Assembly (NCBI GenBank): GCA_029582155.1
Contig: CM055898.1
Coordinates: 27,306,745 to 27,370,744, forward strand
DNA: 64,000 nt
Source of the DNA: Panopea generosa
Taxonomy: Eukaryota; Mollusca; Bivalvia; Adapedonta; Hiatellidae
Direction of reading: 5' to 3'
The translations under genes were made by a program, and so were the position numbers. The notes under the pieces were generated by a model, which saw only the letters and a list, made by a program, of their open reading frames with translations, searched no databases and was not told the origin of the DNA. Positions 12,387 to 24,574 of the stretch are shown here, in pieces (positions within the stretch are counted from its first letter, which is position 1; every line of letters begins with the position of its first letter).

Positions 12387-13425
12387 TGTACGAGGGGCAT
12401 TCAATATATTATTCTGTTACTGGTCTTCGGATATTTAAGATTTTTTGCATAAAAAATAGGAAAAAGTCACAGTCAGGGGAATAAGGGGGCTGTTCAACCT
12501 GAATAACTTGTTCTTGTTCAAAGAGAGATTGTACACGTCTTCGTTTGTGGGCTGAACCTTTATAGCACCTTTTGACAGATTTAAGTACTTTATCTTTGTA
12601 AAACTTGTCTGTAATTGTTCTTAAGAAACTGGCATATAAAACATTCTTGGCGTTTCTTGTGCTCTTTGCTATGACCGGCCTAGCCTTATTTTTACCAAGC
12701 CATTGTTTGTTATTGATTCGCCGTTGGAGCTCAAAATAATAAACCAGTGTTTCATCCCCAGTAAGAAAGTCAGATATTTTCTTAGGATTACAATTTTAAT
12801 ATTTTTTCAGAAGTTTTTTAGAACAATCTAAATGCTAAAGTGGTGGATCCATCTAGCACAAAGCTTTTTTAAATTCAAACAGTTAGTCAGAATACGATGT
12901 TCAGTGCCTTCTGAAATGCCAAACTATAAGCTGTCTAGGAAACGGTATACCGTCCGTCTTCTTCTACCATACCTCTAACAGCACCAATGTTTTCCTTTGT
13001 TGCTGCAACAACAGACCTACCTGGATGGTTATCTTGTTGCAGGCTATGCTGACCCCCCCCCCCCCCCCCCCAACACCCCCCCCCCCCACCCCAACCCCAC
13101 TCTAAAAAACTGTTCTTAATGTTACAGTAAAACTATCATGTGTACGACACAATTCAGAATAAATCTGTTTAAGCGATAACTGCAATGAAACTTGGGCTTT
13201 AATGTAAGCCCTTATTTCTAATTTTTCTTCAGGTTCCATTATGACATTGAAATATAGCCACTGTGTATAATTCAACAATGAATATCTTGGTCAATTATAA
13301 TCGGATCAAACTGAGAATTCGCAGGTGTATTGAATAAACATCCCCAAACAATTGCACGAGTTTTTCATGGTATTATGCAACATTGTTTCTACAGAAGGCC
13401 ATTAGTAACAGAATTATTGAATAAG
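12387..13425 (-). mobile_element. Mariner-family transposon remnant, copy A
   Basis: The left end keeps ACGAGGGGCATTCAATATAT; the right end keeps only a decayed form (CAGAATTATTGAATAAG). Minus-strand fragments near 13,240-12,960 match the mariner helix-turn-helix region of the better copy at 29,175-30,290. It is shorter than that copy, carries a poly-C expansion (13,051-13,105) and cannot encode a working transposase. Confidence 0.75.
13051..13105 (+). repeat. Poly-C tract
   Basis: Two runs of C (about 19 and 13 bases) separated by AACA, then CCACCCCAACCCC. The matching place in mariner copy B reads only CCTCCCACCCCC, so the tract expanded here after the duplication. Confidence 0.9.
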
Positions 13426-13439
13426 CTTACAAATGGAAG

Positions 13440-14204
13440 GTTACTTTGAGGTTAGTACATGTAAACCTTTCTTGGAGATATTAGCAAAGTCGGACAAAGT
13501 CAGACAATATTCAGAGTTGGACAATATTAGCTGAATGAAGTCTTAAGTAATTCTTAAAGGGTCTGTGTTGTTCAAGCAAACATACATTGTAAAGAATTCC
13601 ATATATCATATGTATTCATTTAACTTTGAATTTATTAAACATGTTGACAAAAATGTATCCTACAAAGCTCTTGGAGAGTAACACCCTTCCTACGCACTAC
13701 CCCAGATTGCCTCTCCCCAATAATTGAAGATCTCTTACACCCATTAAGTATCGTTTACCTACAAAATACTTATAAGTATGCTAAGTAACGCAAAAAAAAA
13801 AAACAAGCCGTTCCTTTTAAAAGGAAAATTTATTTATTCAATCTGAGTCGATTAAGACAAATAGAAAATAGGGTAAGGTTCATTTATTGCGTCAAAATTC
13901 AAGGGAATGGGGGTAACAATTTTCACCTTGTAGCCGCAGTATGATAATGCAAATTTTGAATATCAATAAAACGCATTTCGGAGTTAATGTGATATTGAAT
14001 AAATATGCTTTTGTTCAATGATGATATTATTGAATTAGAAAACGAAAAATTACAGCTTTACACAATTCCATTGCTTATGACATTTAAGTCAGAACTGAGC
14101 TGAGCTATTGCAATGAAATTTTGTACAAAGGTAGCTTATATCAAGACGAAAGACTGGATAGCATATAAGTCTCTGGAGTCGAGGTCAAATTTCCAATCCT
14201 TAAA
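13440..14204 (+). other. Spacer between duplication units A and B
   Basis: AT-rich DNA without a match in unit B, apart from a weak early copy of the GAGCTATTG..ATGAAA phrase at 14,102. I see no exon or RNA gene. Confidence 0.5.
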
Positions 14205-14859
14205 TTAAGTTAGGATTGAGCTATTGGAATGAAACTTTGTACATAGTAGCTTATATTAAAACAATGACTGAGATTGCATGGGGTTCACTGAGGTCAAAGT
14301 CACTTACTATTACGTATAATAGAAAACAATATATTCCACGTGATAACTTAAGAAAGGATCAAGCTATTTGAAAACACGTTATAAAAAAGGTTAACATATA
14401 TCGGGACAAAAAATATATTTGCCTATGGGGTCTCTGGTGTCAAGGTCACTGTTATTAAACATAAAAAATAGTTTCCTCTCAATAACTTGAGGAAGATATT
14501 TAATGTTATAGTGAAACTTGGTGGCTTAAATGGTGATTGGTTGTAAAGAATTAATGGTGTCAAGCTTATTGTTACTAAAATAGCAAAATGTTTCGACTCA
14601 AAAACATCAGTTTTGAATGACTTAATGTTGCTGTTGTTTTTTTCTAATAACTATTTGTTTAGTCTCAGATTTTCATTTTGTTAATAATCGCGGTGCCCAA
14701 AACAAATGTATTGCAACTGGAAAGCCTGATCTTCAGAGCAATTTCGTGTTGTGTCTTTTGTTTATCTATTTGTCTACCTATTAGTATTCAGACTAACTAT
14801 CCCAATAAATCTGATTTTTATATATATAACAAAATGTGCATGTATATCATTACTTATAG

Positions 14860-15099
14860 GTACACCTACTATGTCAGCATCACAACCATCCACACAAGGA
14901 GGACCAACTGGATCACAACCTAACCAAGGACCAGCAGGGAACTCAGCCGGTCTATACAATGCTGCAGCAATCGTTGTACAATCACCCAATCACTCATATT
15001 ATGCATCACTAGAACGTAGGATTGAATCTTTCACAGGCTGGCCTAGTAATCTTGACCAAACGCCTTTACAGATGGCATCAGCAGGATTTTTCTATGCTG
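14860..15099 (+). CDS. IAP exon 7: linker and N-terminal half of BIR3
   Basis: Same borders and phases as exon 3 (ACTTATAG|GT in, TATGCTG|GTTTGT out). It encodes the linker MSASQPSTQGGPTGSQ and the BIR start ERRIESFTGWP ... ASAGFFYAG. It keeps the conserved WP that exon 3 has lost. Phase 1 entry fits exon 6. A longer reading frame with an upstream ATG near 14,751 reads through intron sequence. Confidence 0.85.
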
Positions 15100-15941
15100 G
15101 TTTGTAGATTTTAGGCTTACTTGAGTAAGGCACACTGTTTCTGTCATCTGTCCGTCAGGTACACTCTATTGCCTGTATTTTACACTGGATCTTCATCAAA
15201 CTTACACAGTAGTTATTTAACCATAACAAGTTTATGAACTAGCCAAATATTTGGATAATTATAATTGTGATATTCATGACACATTAAAGGGATTATATCA
15301 TAATTTCATAATTTTAAAATATGAATTGCCTCTGTAAATTGTACAAGGTGGTTGTGAGTTAGCTACTGTTTGTCAGTTAGGCATAACAAAAATACACAAA
15401 TGTTTGTTTCCCGACCAACCCTGTTTTTGAACCCCGTCCCAAGTCTTTATTTACAGAGTTTGCGAGAAAAATAAAAACTTAAATTAATTTTCTTCTTTTT
15501 GTTCTTTGTGGGTCTTTCCTATTTGGTGTCAATAATTGGTACATCATCGCAATAATTGGCACATCATCGCAACACGGTTCTTTCTACTTATAAACAAGTA
15601 TGGAAGTAGAGCTATGTTGCGTTGAACCATTAAGCTAGATCACAAAATACAGTAAAATATTCCTTCAAAGTCCCCAGGTCAACAGAAGCTCCCCCACACT
15701 ACCATATTTGTCTCAGCCATGAAGTCAGAAACTAGCAATTATTTTATATGCCTGATGAAAAATGGCACTGAAAATTTCTGCTAAATTTGCACCCAGCATC
15801 ATGTTACAGTGTATGTGGTTAGTTTGAGTTTGCTGAAAAATGAATGTTCAATAGTCAATCTGGGCTTTTGTTAATTATGTTAAAGTTACGCTGAATGAAT
15901 AATTTCATTTCATTTTTAAGACGAGGTTACTTATTTTGCAG

Positions 15942-16001
15942 GTTTTGCTGACTTTACAATATGCTATTGCTGTGGTGGCTGGTTTGGAAAATGGAAGCCA
16001 G
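15942..16001 (+). CDS. IAP exon 8: BIR3 zinc-finger core
   Basis: A 60-base exon with the same borders as exon 4 (TTTGCAG|GT ... CCAG|GTTTGT). It encodes ADFTICYCCGGWFGKWKP. The zinc Cys pair (C-x2-C) and the Trp are kept, but the GVGLRV segment of BIR2 has become GGWFGK. The next 7.9 kb of intron contain an antisense LINE and repeats that unit A lacks. Confidence 0.85.
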
Positions 16002-16563
16002 GTTTGTACATCTGGATTACTACCATCTGCACTGATGCCTACCACCAACAATGTGCCTTTGCCATAAAATTGTTATTTGGCAACTTCATGTTTTAATTCA
16101 TGAGCAGACGTGCATGTTGATATACATGTAACCGAATTTATGTTGTCCTGACGGATTTGATAACATTATAGATAGATAGATATTTTATTATTTAAAGTGC
16201 AACCTATATATATATATATATACAACACAATACAAAACAATTCAATAGTATACAATATCCAGCCTACAAAGGCTTTCGAAGCACTATCACTTTTAACAAA
16301 TAAGTTGATACATATGTTCAAATTAATCCAGGTATTTTATGAAAGTCAAATTAGAGTCAATGGGCATTGATGTAGTCTATGCATAATAGTTTTTTTGTTG
16401 TTTTTTTGTCGTATCAAATACTAGAGCATAATTACTGAAATTTAAGCAATGAATTCGAAAGTAAATAAATCCGCCCACAGACAGGTGTATGTATGTATAG
16501 CAAGCATGCCAGAAATATTAAGTTAAATGGTTCATATATAGTCTGTATCATTATTAAATATTT

Positions 16564-19500
16564 TTATGATTTAACAGTTTCAGAATCACGAGGTTGATTA
16601 GTAAATAAAAACGTTGCAATTATCACTGGGGATCTTTTTTTCAAAATCCGATTTCGTTTGTCATAAGCTTCAGTTAAGAAGTTTGCGATGGATTTAGGGT
16701 CCATATCGTTCATAGATGTTTTAATCATGTCCTGATCACTACCACTCCGTATGACGTCACCAAAATGTTGTCGTAGTACGTCGTAAAACCGGGCAAGACA
16801 CCAGGAATTTGGTCTCGTCTTCGATGTTTCCATGGTTACACGTGTGACAAAGCCTTCGTTCCAATGGTACTTGGGGTCTCCTGTATCGCCCCAGCTCTAT
16901 CGATAGTGGGAAACCCCGCATCTGAAACGGCCAATGTGGATCTTTGTTTAATTGATAATTGTCTATCTATATATGGCTCACTGGTGTAAGTGGGTTTGAA
17001 CAATTTATAAGTCCGTAGTTTCGGAGATTGCTGTATGTCTGAATGGTAGCTTGTTTCAAGTTAAAATTTTGTGATTTTTTTTCAAACAGTTTTATATGTA
17101 TTCATATGAAACATTTTTAGTGGTATCAACATCGAAGAAGTTTATAAGGTTGTTGTCCCCCAGAATTCGTTTGACATCTGTTGACCATGTGTCTCGTAAA
17201 TGCTCCGTTTTATTAATATCCAAGACGAGAATACAGAGACTGGTAAACGATGAAGTCTGTGCCATAGTCGAATAATGTCACAATGTCGTCTGTGGAGAGG
17301 GCTATTTAGTCCCGTTTCACCGTCAAGGGCCACTAAAGAGGTTTGTTTACCTACACCTAGGAACGTTCGTATTGCCCTATGTTGAAGTTTGCTAAATCGT
17401 CATAGTTTTGATATCCCCAAACATCTGCCGCATAATCTGTGACTGGAATGTCATTACTGTTGTACAACTTTTCATACGTTGTGAAGCGAAAGCCGTTGCT
17501 TGCGTAATATTAAGCCGTCGGTGCCCCTAACGCTGTTCTTCCTGCGTCGTGTAGTTAAGTGTCTCGTTAATGTCTAATCCAAGATAACGGTACGAGCTGA
17601 CAATTTGGACGTCATTATCACCGAATTAAAATTGGAAGTCTGTTCGATTGGTTCGTTGTTTTCTACAATGCATGACTTTAGTTTTATTAATGTTAATGGT
17701 TAGCCGCCATTTATTTGTCCAGTTATGTTAATCGTTAAGCATGCATTGTAGATCCTGAGGGTTTGAGGCGATCTAAACTAAATCGTCCGCGTACATTAGC
17801 ATGGAGTGTCGATCTCCGTCGGATAGCTGTATTCCGAGTCCCAAGTTGTTGATCTCGTCGACAATGTCATTAATGAAAATGGCAAATGTTGTTGGTGCTA
17901 AATTATTTCCTTGAACGACACCCGATGTGATTGAGAACCAATCTGTTAGCATGTTATTGACTCTAACACAAGTCTTTATACTTTTGAAAAGTGCTTCAAC
18001 CATTTGAAACATTTTTCCTGTTATTCCAACACTCAATAGTTTAAACCAAAGGCAGTCATGATTTATAGAGTCAAATGCTTTGGCAAAATCGACAATACAC
18101 AAGAAGGTCGGCTGGTTTTCAAGTTTTCTGTTCCGTATGATGGTTGTGAGGGAGTATATATGGTCGAGACATGATCTCATTTTGCGAAATCCGTTTTGCT
18201 CTTCACATAATGTTCTATTTGTGTTAAGGAAACACACTATTTACGCATTAATAATCCCGTTAAATAGTTTTGCGACTTATGACATGAGGTTAATACCCCT
18301 ATACCCAATAATATGGGATGTACCATGTCGTGGGAATTATGTTATACTCAAAACAGACACTGAATATTCTATGTAGTAATGGCGTCAATGATTTTAATTT
18401 TAGAACCTCATTTGGAACATTTTCAAATTCAACCACTTTTCCTGATTAAGCGTCGTTTATCATTTTGTTTTATTTTTTTCTTATGTAATTTCCGCATTGA
18501 GATCGTTGATAGATTCCACTTTCGGTCGGTTACCATGGTGCTCCAAGTAGGATTCAAATTCGGAGTAATCGTTTTCCCAGTTAACGGTTGTATGTCGTAA
18601 ATCATTTAAGAAGCTTTAGTCGTAATTTCCACTCGCTTCACATAGTAGATGACTGAAGTCGTGTTTCCATTTGTTTAAAATAACCGTTTTATCACGTGAT
18701 ATAGTCCCATCATCCATTTTAACATAATCTGCGGATTGTTTATTTTTTCCGGGCCCAAGTTTATTTATTTCATTCCAAAACTCTTTGGGGTTCCTTGTTA
18801 TATTATTAATATGTTCCCTTTTGGATGCGAAAAATTGATGTTCACGTTGATGTAACATTTTATCAAAGTCATTTTGTGCATGTTTGTACTCCAATCGTAA
18901 TGTTTATTTTCTGATTTTCTCTCTTTACAATTTAAAAATGCTAGTTCTGTTTGACGTGTTTTATTCCATTGCTCTTTTAAATTGTCGCACCACCACAGTT
19001 TAGCAAATTGTTTTTTACGTTTCTGTGCCCCAGGTCTTATGTCTTTATGGGCCTTTTTAACATCCATTTCAGTGTGAATAGTGTTCACGAAATCTTCATA
19101 TAAAGTGTCAATTTCAGGCTGGTTTTTATCGCAACTTTCAGTTCTCAAAATAAGGTCATTAATCTGAGTTAAACACATATTACTTTCAAACATATCGTTA
19201 TTTACACTTTTTGTGTCATATTTTCTAAAGAGTTCATCCGAATGAATTGAAGTCAATTCATTAAGTCCGCCAGCGTTGTCGGTTGTGTCTGCATATGTTT
19301 CATACAGACATATTAACTGTGCATTGGAGAATGGAGTGATCTGGTAGCGTTGCCCATCCAGGCAAAATCTTAAATTATTACATTACACTTGTAACCAAAT
19401 CAACGCAAAAGTTATTCACTGAGTTAAGTTGTATTTTCGGTGTTATAATGTAATTCACAACGGATTTGCCTTTGGGGGATACACAGGTATAATTGTCAAA

Positions 19501-20140
19501 TTTAGAGTCACCTCTTCCATTTAGAGCACACAATTTATTATCTTTTAAGAACTGTATAAGCAGATCACCGAACGGGTCTCATACTTCTTCGATGTTTTGT
19601 TTTCTAGGTAAAGAGTCCATGTTTTCATTAAAATCTTGTACATGTAGGTTGCCAATGCGCCTGTTGAAGTCACCGAAAATAAATGGTATATTGTCGTCTT
19701 GGTACTGATATATTTGAGCTGTCAATATATCCAAAAATTCCTATGAATCATCACCCCTGCTCGACCCCGACGGCGGTAGATAGCAGGAGCACAAATATAG
19801 TCCATTTTCGGTGTCTACTTTATCGATTAACTTAATCCGAAAAATATCATCTGTATTGCAATCAAGAATGGTAACGATAAATTGCTCTAAAATGCTAAGT
19901 TTAATTAGGAATCTTACGCCTCCCAAACCACGCACGGCCGTAGGTGAAATGTTTTTGCGATTATGGCCTATTCATCGGTATCCGGGAATCAATAATTGTT
20001 CATCATCTCGTAAATGTGTTTCACAAATTGAAATTATGTCTGTGACAGTCTATTATGTTTTCTCTTAATTCACAATTTGATTGATTTGTATTAGAATTGT
20101 ATATTCCATTCACATTCCGTGTGGCAAAGGTTAAATCCGC
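16564..20140 (-). pseudogene. LINE ORF2: endonuclease and reverse transcriptase, broken
   Basis: Pieces in order on the minus strand: the endonuclease N-terminus (LTFATRNVNGIYN), GYRWIGHNR-type and CSCYLPPSGSS segments, a linker containing NPKEFWNEINKLGPGKN, then reverse transcriptase blocks with EEQNGFRKMRSCLDHI, VDFAKAFDSINHDCLW, SGVVQGNNLAPTTFAIFIND and YADDLV. These are the classic RT motifs, including the catalytic Asp of FAKAFD and the pair in YADD. The pieces lie in different frames separated by stops, so no full protein is possible. Confidence 0.85.
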
Positions 20141-20164
20141 AAGCCTCCGAGACTAGCTATTGTC

Positions 20165-20883
20165 CTATTGATCCTTAAATAATCTGCCGCCCAGCACACG
20201 CAGTTCTTCTATTTTGTTAATAATAATCCGCATATTGGCCTGGAGAATACGTTCGTGCCTGGTTTTATCATTTTCAATGTAGATGTTGCCGTACCCCTGA
20301 TGTTGCCTAAGATTACGTTTCACTTTAAGGACAGTGTGTGTTTGATCCTTCATCTCCATGGTTACAACAACGGGTCTATAGTGTCTTAATTGATGCTGAG
20401 ATGTGTTCCCATTGTCTTGTTTCTTCTCACCGATCCGCTTTACCGTTACGACATTCACGTTAACATCTAGGTCACTGAGAAACACAAATTAACTAAGTTT
20501 GTCTGTACTGTCATTTTTGTCCTCCTCTATAATGTTTTAAAGCACAGATTTCTTTCAGTTTCTAACTCAGATCTGGGACGTAAGACATTTAGATGGCGCT
20601 CAGTTTCATTTTGGGCCTCGAGCATATTTATTTTTCCACTGAGATTTTCAATTTTCGAGTCAACCCGGGATAATTCTTTGTTCATGTCTGAACGTAACGA
20701 TGAAACTGACGTGTTTATCAAACTTTTCATTTCAATTTCAGATTGGTTTAACCTTTTTTCCAAATATGAGCGAGTCTCCTTATCGTCTTTTGATATTTCT
20801 TTTAATAATCCATATATATCCTCCATATTTCTCGTTTGAACAGAGGAGTCCAGTTCACTTATGTCCGACATATTGTCCGCCAT
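20165..20883 (-). pseudogene. LINE ORF1: coiled-coil nucleic-acid-binding protein, broken
   Basis: Two overlapping-family pieces: 20,883-20,527 begins MADNMSDISELDSS and continues into a heptad-rich coiled coil (about residues 20-95). 20,485-20,165 is basic (RNLRQHQGYGNIYIENDKTR, IINKIEELRVLGGRLFKDQ), as in the C-terminal part of LINE ORF1 proteins. A stop and frame change separate them. It lies directly upstream of the endonuclease in the LINE's own orientation. Confidence 0.7.
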
Positions 20884-21159
20884 TGTCTTTTGTTGTTTAA
20901 GAGGGATCTGACGAGCTATTACGCGCCCTTCGCACCAATTGTTTTACTCGTTGAAACATTCACTTTGCAGTACAGTATATCCAGTAACTATTTATGCATT
21001 ATGATAAAGTTGAATCCCGATATGATCCATTTAAACTTTTATTTTATACGTCTAATTTGTTCGACTGAAAGAGAAACACCACCATGCCGGAACTACTTTC
21101 ACACCTCGTTATAGGGTTTGGTTTATCAATGGCAAGCTGGCAAGCAGTCTTTCATTTTT

Positions 21160-23165
21160 AGCTCTACTGGCCAAAGGCCAAAGTGCTTATGTGATGGCAC
21201 CTTGTCTGTCGTCCGTCGTCTGTCGTCTTGAAGTATGTTAGCAGCACTTTCTCTGAAACTACTAGGCCAATTAAACTGAAACTTCACGTGGATGTTTCTA
21301 TTGTATAAGAGACTATACAGAAGATTTTTTTTATTTGAAATTCAAGATGGCCACCATTGTTAAAAATAGTCAGAACTTAAAAAATCTTCTTTTCATGAAC
21401 AGCCCAACAGATTTTCGAAATGTTTATGTAGTTATGATAACCAACTATAGTTTTGTTAGATTTGTTCAAATGGTGTCCCTAGGGTTAAAAATGACTCCGC
21501 CTCGAGGGTTCAATTAGGGGACACATGTCATTATAATAAAAAAATATTATTTGTTCTTAAAATAGAAATGATTTTGCATATATTTTCACAGAAGCATTGT
21601 TTGGTGAAGGAGGTTCAGATTTGTAAAAATGACTGGGTTCCACTGTCTTAAAGGAACAGGAGGGGCCCAAAAAGGAAAAAAAAATGGGAATTACAAAAAA
21701 AAATTCTTTAGAAATGGTATGTCAGATTTGTTCATATTGGCATAAATTATCCCGATGTGTTGGGATTTGATTGCAGATAAGAATTTAGGGGCTAAAATGT
21801 ATAGGGGCCCTGTAAAATTTTTACATAGGAATACTATGGGAAAACAGAAAATTCTCTTTTTTTAAATCTATTTAGGCAAAATTATTATTCAGTTGGAGAT
21901 ATTTGAAATATCATCTAGTCATAGGAAATAAGATTTGGCTCGATAAGGAGAATTGACTTTCCATAAGGGGCCAGGGTGGTTGAAAAAAGGGATAAAATAG
22001 ATAATTTTCAAAAATCTTCTCAACAACCGGTCAGTCAAATTTGTTCATATTTAATATGGATTAACCCAATGAGTATGGATTTATAGTTTGTGCAAATCAA
22101 GGGTCTTGTATTTATAGGAACCTGTAAGGGGACTTTGAGTTTTATATAGGAATACTATTGGGAAACGTAAAATTCTTTTTTTTTATCAATCATTTATGAC
22201 TTTTTTTTATTCAGTTTTGAAGCAACTTCTAGTCATAACAAAAATGATTTTGTTCGATACGAATGATTGACTTTCTAAAAAAGGCCAAGTGGGATCACAA
22301 AATGATTAAAATTGAACAGTGTCATAAATCTTATTTTCAATAACCGGTCAGTCAAATTTGTTCATATTTGAAATAAATTATCCCTATGATTAAGAAATCT
22401 AAGTTTGTACAAATCAAGGGACACTGGAATGCAAAGAGGCCCTGTAAGAGTCTTTGAGTTTTACATAGGGATACTAAAGGAAAATGGAAAATTCTCATTT
22501 TTTTGTCCATTTGGGTAAATATGTTGTTCAATTTCAGATCTTAAGCATTGTCCTGTGACAATAAATTTGATTTTGTTCAATAAATAGGATTGAATTTCCA
22601 TAAGAGGCCAGGGGTGGGTGGGGCAATAAGGTTTAAATTTGGATTTTTCACAAATTTCCTCTCAATAACCTTTCAGTCAAACTAGTTCATATTTGATATA
22701 AATTATCCTTACATCAGCAAGGATTGAAGATTCTGCATATCAAAGGGCTGGGATATATTGGGTCCCTGTAATGTGACTTTTACATAGGAACATTATAGGG
22801 AAAACTGATTTTTTTCATTTTTGCATTTATGTGTACAAAAAAAAAATTCTTTTTAAAATTTGAATCATTTCTGCTCATAACAAATCGCTAAGAGTGGGTG
22901 ATTGAAGTTCTGACAAATTAAGGGGCTGGGTTGTAAAAGGGTTCTGTACAGGGGACTATATTTTTTTTACAGATAAACGGTATGGGAATTTAAAGTACTT
23001 CCTTTTCATAGTAAATAAGTTTTTGTCCAGTATGGGTGTGGTGGTATTTGTTCATAAGTTGTTAAGACGACCCCCCAAAAGCTGGTAAATATTGTGGAAT
23101 TTCAAAAAGTGCTATGGCCACTATGAGTCAGTAGAGTGTCCTTGGGACATCTTGAGGCCTCTTGT
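21160..23165 (+). repeat. Dispersed repeat with ~320-bp internal tandem units
   Basis: Begins TTTTAGCTCTACTGGCC followed by a GTCTGTCGTCCGTCGTCTGTCG stretch. It then holds diverged units marked by GGAATACTATGGG-type phrases at about 21,827, 22,147, 22,468 and 22,784, steps near 320 bp, and ends near CTTGAGGCCTCTTG. A related fragment lies at 31,208-31,900. It is absent from unit A and has no coding content beyond chance frames. Confidence 0.65.
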
Positions 23166-23872
23166 TATTTGTAGGGTGTAGGGATTTGAGAACTTTGAAC
23201 TTGAAGTTCATGAAACTATACACAATATTTTCGTCAGGGTTAGACAATGTGTCATGACAAACCCAAGGGTTAGTATTTTCAATATAGAAGTCCTTGATAG
23301 CTTATGTTGAAGATGCATTTGGATGAAAAGATTATTGGGTTTGAAATATCATTTAAAAGTAAAGGTCACTGATGGCAATTATTGGAAAAGGTGATATTTT
23401 ATAAATTAAATTCAATCAGCCTACTCAATTACGGAGACTGGCAGGTTAATATCAATTCAACATACACTGTTGAAATTTCTAGTGACACCTTTAGTATTTC
23501 TTTAATAACTCTTTGAACGATTGTCTGAATTTAATAATGTAAAATTGATAAATATGTTGACTGATTTCAATTATTAATTTGTTAATATTTTTCTTCTGAG
23601 TTTAAATAATTAAGGGTTAAAACAAAAAAATGTTAGAATTTTTATGAACTATTTTTTTTAAACAAAAAAGTGTAGAACACTTTATTTCTTTAAATTCAAT
23701 AAAGAAAAGTTTACCATAAAATGGACACTTTTCCTGAGATATTTTGCACCACTCCATAGCATTAAGTTTAGTGTGTTCGCAACCGTTTTCTAAATCTGGT
23801 AAGAACTCTTACACATCATAATACAGAAGTTACAGTGTATATACATTCAGTCGATGTTGTTTCTTCTCCTAG

Positions 23873-23964
23873 ATGATAATCCACTCCTCAAACACGCAAC
23901 ATGGCACTCCACGTGTGAGTATATGAAAAAACTAAAAGTTGCCATCAGAAATGAACAGCGACGT
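23873..23964 (+). CDS. IAP exon 9: C-terminal part of BIR3
   Basis: Acceptor TCTCCTAG, phase 1 in, phase 0 out at CGACGT|GTAAGT. It encodes DDNPLLKHATWHSTCEYM and a basic helix (KKLKVAIRNEQRR). Zinc His and Cys are in register (x16 and x6). The Glu before the zinc His is Lys, while the Trp that BIR2 lost is present. It is 12 bases shorter than exon 5, which keeps the frame. Confidence 0.86.
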
Positions 23965-23982
23965 GTAAGTACAGCTACGAAT

Positions 23983-24150
23983 TGTTCTCTTAATAATGTT
24001 TGTGTCTCATTACAATTCATCTCTCACTGTTGTACGAAAGTTATCAGTTACTTGCAGAGATGGATGTATCACTATAGGGGTGTTCTCCAGTATTGGTTAA
24101 CCTTCCATGATCCCAGGAAACGGTGGTTAGGTTATAACTGATCGTCTGTT
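23983..24150 (+). mobile_element. SINE body next to exon 9 donor
   Basis: Contains the SINE body phrases (TGTGTCTCATTACAATTCAT, GATCCCAGGAAACGGTGG, ATCGTCTGTTAGCCCTG). It starts within about 20 bases of the exon 9 donor, at the same place as the shorter SINE tail after exon 5. Confidence 0.68.
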
Positions 24151-24574
24151 AGCCCTGAAATTTAATATTAAATTAAATTTAGTATGATTTTAAACATAAA
24201 TATTTTAGTCCAACATTTATGAATGTTTACTCTCCATTTAAATAATGGCGGTCCGGTAATAAGTGTCCTTTCATCAAACTGGTTTCTGATCAATAACTTC
24301 TGTAAGGCTATAGTTACTTAAATAAATGATATTTTGTGTTTACCTGTATAAGTATAATTTTGTCAAAATCGATCAGGATTTACAGGAGTTATGGCCCCCT
24401 TTTTTTACTTATTTTTTTGTTGTAAATTTGCGCAGTTGTGTCCAACAAATACAAATTCATGTAAATTGTTGGATTAAATTTGATGTAAATATCAATGGAT
24501 TGATAGTACAATGTGTGAAGTAATACTAAGAGTCCCATAATACATAACAAAAATGAAGAAGAAAGAGGTATAAC

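Larger units (their letters stand above)
4215..13438 (+). repeat. Intragenic segmental duplication, unit A (BIR2 module)
   Basis: This stretch and 14,205-30,310 share, in the same order: a leader with GAGCTATTGGAATGAAAC, four BIR-module exons, matching introns, an 81-bp minisatellite, an AT-rich segment ending in a mariner remnant, and the closing phrase around ACAAATG. Unit A is about 9.2 kb and lacks the LINE and the 2-kb repeat block found in unit B. Boundaries come from eye alignment and are good to a few tens of bases. Confidence 0.8.
16140..21117 (-). mobile_element. Decayed non-LTR retrotransposon (LINE), antisense in IAP intron 8
   Basis: A roughly 5-kb insertion present in unit B but not at the matching place in unit A (about 7,010-7,050), which bounds it well. 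On the minus strand it reads ORF1 (20,883-20,165), then ORF2 with an apurinic-type endonuclease start (ATRNVNGIYN near 20,125), an endonuclease fragment (19,935-19,741), a linker (19,256-18,616), reverse transcriptase with YADD (18,237-17,773) and a C-terminal tail (to 16,564). Frame breaks and stops are many. The organisation suggests the CR1/L2/jockey side of LINEs, but I cannot fix the clade. Confidence 0.85.
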
